Positions 38,601 to 51,270 of a stretch of DNA of 64,000 nt are shown piece after piece. How positions within the stretch are numbered: position 1 is the first letter of the stretch; each line of letters opens with the position of its first letter. The translations under genes were made by a program, and so were the position numbers. Under the pieces are notes generated by a model. It made no database searches and was not told the DNA's origin. It worked only from the letters and a program-made list of their open reading frames with translations. This stretch comes from Alectoria sarmentosa (taxonomy: Eukaryota > Ascomycota > Lecanoromycetes > Lecanorales > Parmeliaceae): positions 1 through 64,000 of the forward strand of contig WOGZ01000162.1 of assembly GCA_009733775.1 (NCBI GenBank), given 5' to 3'.

Positions 38601-41600
38601 AATCTTCGATTTATAATATGCTCGCATAAATCATTTAAAATATTAAAACGTTCGAAAATTATTAAATTATTCAAAGATATCGAATTAATTAAAACGATTG
38701 TTAATAAAAAGTTTTATATTTTATACGTAATCAAAGTCGCACATATTTCATAGTTATTTTTAAAGTAATTTTTAAGTTTAATTTATAATAATATTTATAA
38801 TTTTATCGCTTTTCGAAATCGCTTTAACGATAAATATTTTATTATTTTTATTAGTAATTAAAATAAACGTTTTGAAATTGAAATTATTAAATATAAAAGC
38901 GAAATCTTTTTTATTTTTAAGCGTTATTAAATTAAAAATTAATATAAAAATGTTATTATTAAACGTTTTCGAATTGATTATAATAATAAATACGAGAATT
39001 TTAATTTTAACATTTATTATAACGATTATAACATTATATAAAAGTTTATTCATTTTGAAAATTTCGAATAAAATGAAATTATTAAACGATTTAATTAAAC
39101 GTTTTTTAATATTATTAACATTATTATTAAAAACATTAATTAAAATTGAAAATATTAATTAAAATTCGTATTAATCGTTAATTATTTTAATAATCGAGAG
39201 TTTATACAATTGCGTAAATTTATTTTATATTAATTTTATATAAATGATAAAATTTATTTAAATTATATATAACGTATTAAAATTTCAAAATATGTTATAT
39301 TACGCAAATTCGTTGTTAATTAAGAAAAAATTAAAAACGTGTTATTAAAAGAATTTTTATCGATTATAAAAACGATTGAATTTATCACATATTGTTATCA
39401 AAAAATAACATTATTCGATTTTTCAAAATCGTTTGAAATTTAAAAAAATCATTTTTTTATTTAATTATTAATTATTAATTATTTCAATAATGAAAAAAGA
39501 TAATTTAACGTTTATAACACTTTTCGTCGTTGAAAATTAATTGTTTATAAACGAGATAAACGTTAATAAATTTATTAAATTATTTAACTTTAATTTTTTA
39601 TAATTATAAAGTTTATAAATTTTTTTAAAGTTAACGCATCAATTTTCAATTCGTCGTTATTATTAATTTTTATTTTTTAAAACGATATGTTAAATAATGC
39701 GTTATCGTTTTATTGAAATTACATTTATTTTACATCGCGCGATTTTTCGTTAAATCTTATTTAATTTTATGCGATGATTATTTAAGTTGTTATCGCAATA
39801 AAATCGTACGATTCGAAAATTTATAAAGAAATTATTATTAATAATTTTTATCGAAAATAATGAAAAAATAACATAATCGAAAAAAATAACTTTTTATTAA
39901 AAAATGAGATTTGAAAATTTATTAATTTATTTAAAGAGCGCATTATTTTTCGTAATAAATAAATATATTTTATTAAATGCGAAGCTTATAACGAAATTAT
40001 TTATTTTAAAATTTATTAAATAATTCGTCATTTCGAATAACGAGAAAATTTAAAATTTAATGAAATTTTTATTTTAATAATTAATTTTATATCTTATAAA
40101 ACGATTTTGGTTTTAATCGTCGTTGAAAATTAAAATTTAAAAGAAATAAATTTTAAAATCTTTTTTTTTACGATAACGTTAAGAAAAAAAATTATGTAAA
40201 ATACTTTATTAAATATGTTTTAAAAAAATATTTTAATAAAGTTTATAAGTATAATAAAATCTTTTATAATTTAAAATAATTCTTTCGAATTTAATATAAC
40301 ATTTTTGTTAAATATATAAAAAAACCCGATTTTATTTTCATTAATATCGAGTTTAACGTTTTTATTAATTTAAATATTAATGTTATTATCGTTTTTATAT
40401 AAACGATATCTTTATCATTAATTTATCTTGATTTAAAACTCAAAAAATAAAAAATGCGTTTAATAGTAAATTCAAAATAAACGATTTTAATTTTTATAAT
40501 TATTATTTAAAAATGATAATAATTCGCGATCGTATTAATCGAATTTTATATTTAAAATAATTCGTTTATATCGAATACTTTCTTCGTGTTTATAAAATAG
40601 AAAAATTTAAAATAAAATTTATTTTAATGAAAATTTATTTGCGATCGATATTTATCGAAAAAGAATATATAATTTTTGAATTTTTTTTTTTAAATTTATT
40701 AATCGATTATGAGATTTTTTATATACTTTATACTCGACATTAAATTTAACATTATTTTTAATATTTTAATAATTTCTCGATACGTTTTCAATTTTATTAA
40801 GATTTATTATATTATTATTAAACTTATTTTTCGTTATTTAAAAGAAATTGTCAATTAACATTTTTTTATAAAGATACGCTTTAAATATTTATCGATTATA
40901 TTAATTTCGATTGAGTTAATTATTACGATATTCGCAAATTAATTTTAAATTACGTTTTTAATTTAAGATATAAAGTTATTAATTAATTATTTAAATAAAA
41001 ATTTATTATCGCATTATTTATTTATGAAATCAAATATATTAATCAAACGCAAATCGTTAAAAAATTTATTTAATTAAAAGATTTTTTAAATCAAATTCGT
41101 TTTAATAAAGCATTTTAAATAATTATTATTTATAATAATAATTAAAACGCAATTACGCTCGTTAAAAACTTTTAATATTATAAATATATTAAATATATTA
41201 ACATTCAACGTTATTAAATACGTAATTAAATCGTTAATAACAATATTAATTTACAATATATATTTATTAATAAATATATCGTTAATAATTTTATCAAGAT
41301 TTTTTATAAAAATAAATTCGAATTATTTCGCAAGCTCATTAATTTTAAATTACGTTTATAGTATAAATAAATCATTTTTTTCTCGTTTTTTAAAAGTTTC
41401 TTCTTTTTATTAATTTTTATAAATAAATAATCGATCGATTTTATTTATAAAATTTTAAATATTAATTTTAACGTCTCATATAAAAAGATTTCGATTTATT
41501 AAAATTTAATTTAAAATTGATTTATCGTTATTATATTTATAATTACGAAATTTATAAATTTCTCTTCGAAAGACTTATTTTTTTATTCGATTCAAATTTA

Positions 41601-41724
41601 AAATTTGCGTCGTTATTTAAAAGTTCGTTATCGTCGTTTTTTCGTTAATTATTTTAAACATTCTCATTAAAATTATCATATTCATATCTTTTAAAATTAT
41701 TATATTTATATTTTTATATATTAA

Positions 41725-41726
<2 letters not shown>

Positions 41727-41757
<31 letters not shown>
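41727..41757. repeat. (ATT)n microsatellite
   Basis: About ten ATT units inside the AT block. Confidence 0.9.
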
Positions 41758-41758
<1 letters not shown>

Positions 41759-41850
41759 ATGCATTAATCGTAATATATATATATTTTATTAAATATTATT
41801 ATTAATTATTAATTCTTTAAAACGATTTTTATAAATTTTATAATCGATCG

Positions 41851-41870
41851 TATATATATATATATATATA
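41851..41870. repeat. (TA)10 microsatellite
   Basis: Ten perfect TA units inside the AT block. Confidence 0.9.
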
Positions 41871-42312
41871 ATTTGAAATTTTTTCATTTAATCGAAATAT
41901 TATTTATATATATATTTTTCGATTATATATTACTCGATTTTTAATATACATTAAATAATTTGCAAATAAATTTTTCAAAAAACGATTTTTTATTAAAAAG
42001 TAAATTTTTTTATATAAATTATCGTAATAAATATATTTAAAAGAATATAATCGTTGTTTAAAAAAAATTCGATTTTCTTTTTCGAATTTTTATTATTTTT
42101 ATTTGATTTTAAATATTAAGAGTTTTAAATTTCGTATTTAAAATTAAGTAATTATAAAACGTTTTCGATTACTTTTTCGAAATTTTTCAACTTTTTCGAT
42201 TTTCACTCTTTTTATCCGACGTTCAAATTATATAACATTTTAAAAAAAAAAGTAAAGAAAATAATTTAAACACTTTATTTTTTCGAGCTGCAATGCGATT
42301 ATGTAAAAATGT

Positions 42313-42420
42313 TAAAATATATTAATTATTAAATATAAAAGATTTATTAAAATTTAATATATTTTATATTTAAATGCTTTATTATAACTATTTAATTAAT
42401 TAAATATTTTATTTACTTTT
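42313..42420 (+). repeat. Dispersed direct repeat, copy 2
   Basis: Partner of 35,534-35,661. The 6.8-kb spacing would suit LTRs of one element, but no TG..CA ends or target duplication are visible, so this may simply be a short repeat family. Confidence 0.6.
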
Positions 42421-43190
42421 AATATATCTATCGTAATTAAATATATTTTTCAATATTAAAATCGATAAAATAATAAAATAAGTTTTAATTGCAATAAATT
42501 ACGTAAAAAAATAAATTACGACGAGTTTTAAAGAAATTATATTTTAAACTTTTTGAAATTTATTTTATTAATAATAAGTCGTTTTAAAGTTTATAAATTT
42601 AAAGAAAACGATTAACGACGTTAAATAACGTTAATTATTTTACGAGCGTGTTTGTAAATGCGTATATCGTATAAATTTAATAATAATACGATATAAAGTT
42701 ATTAACATCGTAATCTATATTTAATATAATTTAAATCAACGACGACTTTTAAATTATTATAAATTATTATTTATTAAAGATTTTAACATCGTTAAAATTT
42801 TAAAAATCGTTTAAAAATCGTAATATATATAAGTAAAATTAATAAAAAAACATTTTTTTCGCTTAATTTCTTCGATTTAAATGAAATTATTATAAAAATA
42901 ATATTAAATTATACGTAATATAATAAAGTTTTATATATAAAATAATTATATATCGAATAAATTACGAATTTATAAATTACGAATTTACAATTACGAATAT
43001 CACTCAATTAAAGCTATTTAATATATTAAAAATTAAATTTAATAATGTATTTATTATTAATAAAATAATCTTAAATTGTAAAGTTAAGTTAATAAAATAT
43101 GATTTTTAATCGATTTTAATTCGATTTTAATAATCAATCTTGAAATAACTTTACACTGCAGACGCGCTATTAATTAATACAATTTCAAAC

Positions 43191-43605
43191 TTTGTTTCGT
43201 ATTTCTTAAAGCATTAAATAACCTGAATTAACGCTTATGATACTGTTATAAATTATTATTTCCATTCAGCTACGGTTGTATCTAATGACAGTACCTATAT
43301 TGCCTCAAAACGGTGTGCGCATTTGCAGGCACGCCCGTAAGGTATTGCCATGCGTGGATAGACCGAAAGATAATCACCACGTTGGAAACGAGGGAACTGA
43401 ACATTGTTCTGAACATTGATGTCAAACCTCCCTATTCGAAGCGTATTGATCAACTGCCTAAGAATAGCTCTCAACTTCTGCGACAACACTAGATTAAGAA
43501 TTAAAAAATCCTGTGCGGCCCTTCTGATATGACTGATGCAGGGCCCATTTCCGACGGCAATATACCCTACTTTCTAGCACAAGTCTACCACAGTATCGCT
43601 GCATT
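43191..43605 (+). promoter_or_regulatory. Upstream region of TTI2
   Basis: Normal-GC non-coding DNA between the AT block and the TTI2 ATG. It probably contains the promoter and 5' UTR. Minus-strand frames at 43,295-43,718 show no family resemblance. Confidence 0.4.
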
Positions 43606-45411
43606 ATGAATTTTGAGGACCTGGGGAATAGTGCTCGGAAACACATCCAGAGTATCAGCAATGTCCATCCCACGCTGGCTTTGCCCAAAGCCTTCCTTGC
43701 AAAAGAGGCCCGAAGCACAAGCTTAGCGTCTCTGGTTCAAAAGCTCCGGATCTCGGCTTCGGCAAGATCTGCACCTCAGGTAGATTCTCTTAGTTTCGCT
43801 CTACTTCCCATCCATTCTTGCAAGAATTGACCAATTCTGCAATAGTCGTTTGAGAATATAATCATCTTGGACGCGTATCTGTCTGAAGAATCTGGCCGTG
43901 AACACGACTGTCCGGACCAAGATGCAGCAGTTTTTCTTCGCGAATGGGTAGCTGGAGCTATCCTACCCACCGCGGCTTTTGCAGAGCGCTCGCCCTACTC
44001 AATAGGTTAATCTCCTCCGATGAGACCGTAGCCAGAGACTGACATATGGTACATTACAGAGGAGAAAGCAACGCTCTCTCCTGATGAATTTGCCAAATTG
44101 CATGCCATGAGCCTGTCAGGCATACGACTATTGTCTCAGTTGCAGAAGCTTGAGCCACAGTCAGAAGACGAGCTTGTTGTGACCATTCTCACATGCCTGA
44201 CATCATATACGGATTTGGACGATCCTTGGACCCATTCGAAAGCCAAGGACCATGCCTGCTCTCTCTCGGAAGACTACGCAGCTTCTGGAAATCTATCCAA
44301 TATACTTACTGGATTACTTCAGGAACGGATCAAGCCGCTCTTTGCAAAAACAAAGAATCCGGCAATTACGTCGCAGGGTCGGAAAGCCACTGATCCCCTT
44401 CCAAGCGCTGCTACAGTTTATAGTCATCTCGATAGTGAAACCAAACCCTGGAAATACCGTGATTCTTACATTGTCACTGTTTTCCAATGGGTGTTAAAGC
44501 ACCTGGATGTGCGTACCATCATAAAGCCTTTCGCACGTACTCTGGCTAATGTAGAAGCCAGGAATCGTCAGTGCAGGCAAATTGGCCACTAATCATCCCT
44601 CCGTTACTCGCGCTGATCGATGACTCTTCAACTAAATACAAAGTCAAAGGCTGCAAGTTCCTCGCCATCTTCCTTCAGAAGTGTTCTTCGCTTCTACTTG
44701 AGCGTACCGGCCTCGGAGGAATATTTGAAACTGCCGTGTTGCCCTGCCTACTATCCTTACCGTCACTGACAGAGGAGGCCGAATCATTGCAGATGCTGAA
44801 AGCAGCCTATCCCGTGCTGGTCTCCTTGGCTCTGGTCCGATTCCCGGGTAAAACCCACCAAGTTGCGAGGATCAAAGCGCTGGACAAGGTTCTTCGAAAT
44901 GGGATATTGAAAGGGTATGCACATGCTGGAGAGCATGTCAAACTAGCAGAGCTTTTGGTCAAGGAAATGACAGTCCTTGTGAACGAGCTGGGTATTGAAT
45001 CTGTTAAACATCTAAAGGTATCGTGTTCGGCCCCGTGGGTTGAAAGATGGCTGACGCGACGCTACTGTCAAGCATATCCTCCCCTTGCTGACCGGCATCT
45101 TGGATACACCATTTGCTACAGCCTATCCGCCTTTGCTTCAAGCTTCTGTGAAAGCGTTACAAACGATCATTGTTGCTGATTGGCCTCTCATTACTCGTCA
45201 TAGGGGCGAGATCCTGAAAGGCATGACAGTCTGCTGGTGCCGGATTGGCGACGAGAAGGCGCAATCTCAGGAGTTGAAGGAAGTGCGAGAGAGCCTCGGA
45301 AAAGCGGTGCAGCTTTTGACATGCGTAGTAGCAGGGAACGTTAAGGTGGTAGAGGAGTACCAAACTCTGATCGACAGCGACAACAGACTTCGGGATCTGT
45401 TGGTCGTCTGA
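43606..45411 (+). CDS. TTI2: TTI2 family protein (TTT/ASTRA complex)
   Basis: TELO2-interacting protein 2 acts with TEL2 and TTI1 as a co-chaperone complex that stabilises PIKK kinases (TOR, ATM, ATR types). Proposed exons are 43606-43779, 43846-44005, 44060-44508, 44577-45017 and 45073-45411, giving 520 aa. The recognisable core is DDPWTHSKAKDHACSL, LQERIKPLFAKTKNPAIT, KPWKYRDSYIVTVFQWVLKH, then WPLIIPPLLALIDDSSTKYK and LPCLLSLPSLTEEAESL. The C-terminus is helical-repeat-like. Introns are 66, 54, 68 and 55 bp. The third uses the second of two nearby CAGs (ending 44576) because only that one keeps the WPLIIPP frame; its branch site is GCTAAT. Assignment rests on motif recognition of the family; no catalytic residues exist to check. 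Its stop lies 127 bp from the FIG4 stop. Confidence 0.85.
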
Positions 45412-45538
45412 AGTACATAAGCTACGTCCTCACCACCGATTCTCAAGCAACCCGACCCCAAGCGCCATTCCAATGCATGAAACGCGACGCTAAAATTATG
45501 GCAGATATCGTAACTTCGTCACAAGCATATATAAGGCC

Positions 45539-48500
45539 TTAGAGGTCCACGCGCTGCTTGAAAAGCGATTTGCCTTTTACCCATTGCCGATAAGCTTTAT
45601 ACCGCTTCTTTGCCGTGTCGGCCTCGGTCACAGTCAGAGGGTCTTCTCCAATCTCGAGAAACTGTGCATAATCTGCCAGGTCGTCTTCTGTCGAGTGCAT
45701 ATTGTTCACTGCATCGGCTGAGACGCTGTTGACATAGCTTAGGAACTCCAAATTCGGATTCGGCGGCACATCGGCCGTTGCTACAAGAGGAAGGTTCAAT
45801 GGATGGCTGATGTAGCGTTGGTACTCATGTGCTTCTGTATCAGCCACAGAAGGGTTGAGCGAGTTAGTAACGAATTGGTCGAGAGTCCACTGCGTCACGG
45901 CCGATATGTCTTTGAATGCCTTTTTCTCTTTCGCAGCTTCCACTTGCGTCGACCCGTCTTTGATCTCCGCGTGTGATTCCTTTAAGATGCTATGCTGGGG
46001 CGGTGGTTGCTCCCCGAGTTGAGACTGCAGCCATGCTGGCAGAGCGCGCTTTGATTGCGGGACACGGTGGGCAGGCTGTGAGTTTTGTTCCTCACTTATA
46101 TTTTTTCCAGGATCGGCAATCTTAACCCCTTTCCTCTGCTGACCTTTGTCGGGCGAAGCATGGTCATGACCGTCTCTGACCCGGAAAGGACTGAGATCAT
46201 ACTTGCCTTCCTTGGCCGATTTGAATGGTATATATCTGAGGGTGGAGTTCATCTTATAGGAGAACATCTTTTGAAATGATGACAATGCGAGAGGACGGTA
46301 GTATTCAAACCAATACTCATCGAAAAAGCCGAGCGGCTTTCCAGCAAGATACCCTTGGGGTTTGGTATCTTCAGGCATCGCCGGCCCGGCAAGATGCTTC
46401 CGCGTGAACCACTGGATGTAGTGTTTCTGCCTTTGGCCGGACCACGAGCGAGGATCTGTATGATGTAGGTAGTAATCGGTCGAGAGATCCCACAGCATCG
46501 GCTGGCCCTGAACGAATGTGTAGTTCCCAAGGAACAAATTGTACGCTTCCTGTCGTTGTTTATCGAGGAAGGAATTGTTATAATAGCGCTTGAAACTTTC
46601 CACCATGTCTCGAGAATGGCTTGTCCATTGATTTATCTTCCTATACGTTTCCATAGTATTAACTAGATGAGAACCGCCATACTGTATGGCGATGGTATCG
46701 CCGTGGTCATGATACCTGGAGACCTCGTCAGGCCGATGCCCTAATTTTCTTTTGGGAGCGGTATGGCTTACATGTGTGTAAAAAGGTTGACGGCGTCTGT
46801 ATCGTAGTCGATTGAGGTATCGCTGATGACACCCAGGGCATGCAGCTGGTGGCCAAGCGCCCGCTTACCAATGACGAATTGAGCGGCATTAGTACGGTCG
46901 AGGCAGTCGATGCAATTGGTCCTTGCTACCCCATTTTGCATGCTCAGCTCTCCAGATTCGTAGCTGCCATTACGAAAGAATCCCGTCCGAGTCATCACAT
47001 CTTCCGCGATGGACTCTAGCGTGCCAATAACATCTTGATCTCGGCTGGTAACCGTATTCCTTAGCCTTCCAGCAATCCGTTCATACATCGTTGACTGACC
47101 TTTTGGACGCTCGGCTCATATCCCATGCTTTGTAATGAATCTTTTTATCTGCGGGCAAAAATTGGTTCAGGTATGAGATTGCGTTTCCGTACTCCTGAAG
47201 AAGAATTGATTCACGAGGTGTTCGCTCACGAGACTGTAGCCGTCAGTCGTGTAAGAAGCACAATCTTGAGCTTCTAGAAGACCTCACTTTTACTAAGTTG
47301 AGAACGAATATTGGAGCGCCATATCGCTCAAAGAGATTGTCAAAGTGAAGAGCTGCTGCACCATAGAATGGGTCCACCAGATTCACTGAGAAATCAGCAT
47401 CAAGCATTGAAATTGCCGCTGGATGCTTACATTCGATGTCTGGCTTGGGTGACACTCCAGTATTGTCCTGCGTCCAGTACAGTGGAATGCTTCCACGGTG
47501 TTGCACATAAGACGTATAGTTTGGATTGGAAAATAGCTCGGGGCCCGGTGCGTGAAATGATGTTGTCAACATCTCTGACACAATCTGTTCCGTCTCAACA
47601 TCATTGGCGACATATCCCTGGAAGACATATTAGCCAGCTAGATCACAAGACAATGGCAATGCATGCAGCTTGCCAGATCATTTGCTCCACGCTTCAAAAA
47701 CCGTGCACCAGCAAAAAACCTTGATCGTCTCGCGATAATGGTAATATGGACAGTTCGTCCATAGACTGATAGAGCTATAGATACGCTTGTCAGTAGTGCG
47801 ATCACGCGGCGAGAAGGAAATGTTTACTGGCTTGGTCTACGAAACCGTGCACTATTGGCAAACACCAATCGTAGGTATTCTTCAAGGCCTCTGATGCAGG
47901 GTCAAGCAAATGGTGGTTCCAGACGAACATAGAGTTCCGGTGCTTCAAGGACGAATCTGCGTTACCCTGTTGCATCGCCTGCCTCTCCCAGATGATGTTG
48001 TGCTGCAGAGTACGAGTTATGTCGTAAGAATAACTGAAGTAAAACGAACGTGACAGATCAAGGTTGTTGAGAATGCCAATGAAACGTGTTTCTTCTGCGT
48101 CTCTATCTACCTTGAAGCGAGATGAAGAGGACGTGGTCAAGGAAACAAGCTCAGTTCCGTCAATTTGATAAATGTAGTGGCCTCCGATCATGGCGACTTG
48201 ACTTCTCTTGGTGATGACAAGCATGTAGTATACACCAGTAAATCTTATAAATCCAAGGAGACCCCAAGTGCTACATTTGAGCTTCAAGCCCCCGGAGGCC
48301 TTGTTCCCGTCGTCCACCGTATTCAACAGCTGGTTCATTTCTTTCTTAGTATACACAATGTCATCTTCAGCAATACTCAGATCTCCGGAGTCGGTTGTCC
48401 GGTCTATTTTCAAGATCCTGAATTTGCGATCCACAACATCACCTCCCACCAAGTAGTAGCGGCTTGCCGTTTCATACAATGAGAATCTGTGAATCTGACA

Positions 48501-48920
48501 TACACCCTCCTCACCAACTTTCTGGTAGACGGCGCCTCTATTTCGTTGCGCTGCCGAGGCTGGACTTGTGGACCTTGGAAAGGACTTGGCGGTTGCCTGC
48601 TCTTCATCCTCCCCGTCTGACTGCACATGATAGGTTGTCTGCTTAGGAGAAGAAGGCGCATCATTGGATAGGTGAGGAAAAGTCACGGTCTCGATGAATG
48701 TCTCATTCTTGGTAGATCCATCATCTATCTCCAGTTTAGATGTCACTGTCTCTGGATTGTTATTGCTAGTGGTCTCCACAGCATCTGGCTTCGCGTGGCC
48801 CGGGGCTGATGGAGAAAGGCGTGGTCGTGGGCCTACATCATTGGAAGTAGCGTGAGGCTGGGTATCGGGCATGCCATCTCTTTGAGGTGGCAGCTGCAGA
48901 GGGTTTTGCTTGTCCTCCAT
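45539..48920 (-). CDS. FIG4: Polyphosphoinositide phosphatase FIG4 (SAC domain)
   Basis: SAC-domain phosphatase that removes the 5-phosphate of PI(3,5)P2 on vacuole/endosome membranes, working in a complex with the FAB1 kinase and VAC14. Proposed exons on the minus strand are 48920-47828, 47774-47674, 47617-47288, 47233-47100, 47044-46772 and 46715-45539, giving 1,035 aa. An unstructured Ser/Pro/Thr-rich N-terminus is followed by the SAC domain: VYYMLVITKRSQVAMIGGHY, ARRSRFFAGARFLKRGAND, YVANDVETEQIV, then the CX5R active site NCIDCLDRTN (catalytic Cys about 597). A FIG4-type C-terminal region (MLWDLSTDYYLHH, WFTRKHL) follows, which distinguishes it from SAC1; there are no transmembrane helices. 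Intron 2 uses a GC donor; the other four have GT..AG ends, and introns 1 and 3 have ACTGAC branch sites. Confidence 0.94.
47618..47673 (-). other. GC-AG intron in FIG4
   Basis: The donor reads CTG|GCAAGC and the acceptor CTTCCAG. Phase 0 joins GAND-L to GYVANDVETE, the conserved SAC sequence. No GT donor nearby preserves this. A GCTAAT branch site is present. Confidence 0.85.
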
Positions 48921-49215
48921 GACCTCAGACGAACATTGGTTGATAATTTTGAAGAATACAACATAGGGGGCTCAAAGGTGAAAAGCTTTACTGCAGTGCA
49001 TTGCTGATGGGGGCACCGCTTTGGACGGATGGCAGTGAATATCGAACACCACTGATGCTCGGAGTGTTCGAGGGTCATTGTCAACTGTTCCCGCCACTAG
49101 GCCTCGGATTGCCAACTTGGCTCCCAAGATACGCTAAGCTATTATGGGCCACAATTTGGTCCCAATGGTCGTGACCCCAAGTTGGCAAAATGTCTTGGCA
49201 ACTTTTCCCCCTTAA
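48921..49215 (-). promoter_or_regulatory. FIG4 upstream region with small inverted repeat
   Basis: Normal-GC non-coding sequence up to the AT boundary. It contains a perfect 11-bp inverted repeat, TGCCAACTTGG at 49110-49120 and its complement at 49177-49187. This could be a hairpin, a protein-binding palindrome or a remnant of a tiny DNA element. Confidence 0.45.
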
Positions 49216-51089
49216 CAATGAGATTTCTTGAATTGCAATCAAATAAAATTGAGTTATTCAATTATAAAGTCAACATGAACGAGGTTTATAATAAATGTAT
49301 TAACTTATATCTTTATTATATAAAGAAATAATGTAAAACTGAGCTAAAAAACCTTGAATTTGTATGTGCAGTTAATTAAAAAATCAAGTTAATTTTCTAT
49401 TTCGAATAGCGTTCGAATAACGACGTTTAAGCCTTTTAAGCACCTTCATTAAAAATTTATATGTAAAAATCTTATACTCTATATCTTTTACTTTTTTCAA
49501 TATACAATTTCTTTATATTTTCGTGAATTATAATACTTTATTTACGTTTTTCAATAATGTAAAAATGATATTTATCGATTTATTATTGACGATGTAAAAA
49601 AACATTTAAATATTGATCTTAAAATCGCACGACGTTTATTCGAAACGATTAAATTTTCTTTCATTTTAATTATTTATTTGTTGAGTCGCATGCAATTATT
49701 ATTTTTTTATTAATATATCAATCGATTATTAAATAAATATATTCGTTATCGATGTCTTTTCAAAACGTGTGATTAAATAAATTGAATATTATAATCGTTT
49801 TTTAACATTTTTTTAAAATTCTTATTAACGCGTGTAAATGTTATCTCTTAAACGAATCTTTCTTCATCGACAATCGAAACAAAATATCAATTATTATCAA
49901 AAGATCAATTATTATTACTTCAAAAGAACGTGAAAATTTTTCAAAAAGATCTCGAACAAATTCCTCGCTTTCACAATCATCGTTTTTTTAAATTAATCGA
50001 TTTTTATTTTCTTAAAACGCGTTCTCTCTCTTTATCTCGCTTATCATTTTTTTTTTCACTCAACGACGCGTTTTTTACACTTTTAAACGATTAAAAAATG
50101 TTTTAATCGATATTGTGAATCATTTACTGCGAGATTTATTAATAGATTTTTTTAATATCGATTTCTTTAATAGCCCTCCCTCAAATTCGTCTTTTAATTT
50201 TTTTTTAATAATTATTTAATTTTTAACAAAGTTGATAAATTACATTGCGCGTTATTTATATATTATAAAATCTTTACGACATGATTTCGATCTTATAAAT
50301 TAGATTTGCGATCGATGTGATGCGACGTCGTTTATAAATAAAACATTTAAATGATGTTATAATAGCGACAAGATTAAAATTATTATATTTAAAATAAACG
50401 TTTCATAAAACGACGATCAACATGACGATTAAAACGAGAATAAAAAATATTATAAAATTAAAATAAATATAAATAATTTCATTAATCTCAATGAGCGTGA
50501 TATTAATAACATTTTATATTCTTTAAAATTTGATATTATAATTTTAATCGATAAATATAAAAAATATCGCGCTCACAACGTTTGATATAATAACGTCGCC
50601 TCGATGATTTTATAACAAATCATTATTAATCATTTAATCGTTTTATTTACGTATAAGATGCAAAACGCGATTATTATTTATATATTTATTTTAAAATCTT
50701 TAACAAATAAAAGATCGATTTTTAATCAAATTTACATTATAAATAACATTTAAAAACAATTTATAACACGATATAACTTTTTTTCGATCGCGTTTTTTAT
50801 ATTAATTATATTAAACATAATTATTATGATAATGTCAAATAAATTTTATATTGAAAAATAATTATTTTTTTCAAAAACATTAATTTTTACATTATTGTTT
50901 TTAAAATAATATTTAAAAGATTAAAAATTAATTTAATTATATGAGGTTATAAATTATTTTAAAGGGTCTCTTACGTAAATGAATGTTTTATCGATAATTA
51001 ATTATTTAAGTGTTTATAAAAACACTCTTTTAACAAACTAATAACATTTTTGAAAGTTTTTAATGATAAAAAATGATAAAAATGCATTA
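49216..51089. other. AT-rich RIP-like block left of the retroelement
   Basis: Gene-free. Mostly copy 2 of the repeat shared with 19.24-21.73 kb, plus about 120 bp of unassigned AT-rich DNA before the retroelement target site. Confidence 0.75.
49290..50970 (+). repeat. Unidentified dispersed repeat, copy 2
   Basis: Same orientation as 19,240-21,730, but without the several hundred extra bases of copy 1. It is slightly less decayed (for example AGCCCTCCCTC near 50,175). The match ends near GAGGTTATAAATTATT, where both copies diverge. No coding capacity was recognised. Confidence 0.65.
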
Positions 51090-51094
51090 AATAT
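51090..51094. repeat. Target-site duplication AATAT (left)
   Basis: Five bases directly before the 5' LTR, identical to 58497-58501 after the 3' LTR. Confidence 0.9.
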
Positions 51095-51253
51095 TGTTAC
51101 GGATATCTTTGATAAGAAAGAAACGAAGAAGACGAAGATAACGTTATAGCAGAAGGTTAAGCAGACAATGTTAAATAATAGATTTCTTCATAACTTCTCG
51201 ATAATCAATCTTACATTCACAATCAGAATTTTTCGAATAAAGCTTTCATAATA
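51095..51253 (+). repeat. 5' LTR
   Basis: 159 bp, aligned without gaps to the 3' LTR. About 18 mismatches, all transitions; this copy carries more of the A/T states. Confidence 0.92.
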
Positions 51254-51254
51254 A

Positions 51255-51270
51255 TGGTAATAACATCGGG
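51255..51270 (+). other. Putative primer-binding site
   Basis: TGGTAATAACATCGGG starts one base after the 5' LTR. TGGTA complements a tRNA 3' end UACCA, as in the initiator Met tRNA used by several LTR elements. The rest may be altered by RIP, so the tRNA is uncertain. Confidence 0.5.

Larger units (their letters stand above)
18361..43190. other. 24.8-kb AT-rich RIP-like transposon block
   Basis: Extremely AT-rich, with C and G mostly retained in CpG. It has no intact gene. Recognisable contents are a copy of an unidentified repeat family (19.24-21.73 kb), a spared GC patch (20.05-20.23 kb), a minus-strand Ty3/gypsy pol (24.6-28.7 kb) and a dispersed repeat pair (35.5 and 42.3 kb). The segments 21.7-24.6, 28.7-35.5 and 35.7-42.3 kb are unassigned. 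Frames there decode to Ile/Asn/Lys/Phe-rich strings such as RIP produces from Thr-, Pro- and Ser-rich sequence. Confidence 0.85.

Noticed and set aside
18361..43190. Small frames in the AT block as possible effector genes
   Set aside because: Frames under 100 codons, rich in Ile/Asn/Lys/Phe, without signal peptides, Cys patterns or supported introns; expected by chance in AT-rich RIP DNA.
18361..43190. Block as a centromere
   Set aside because: AT-rich transposon-filled DNA can be centromeric in fungi, but nothing here separates it from other RIP blocks; CENP-A data would be needed.
45157..45473. Minus-strand frames over the TTI2 3' end
   Set aside because: Shadows of the TTI2 coding exon.
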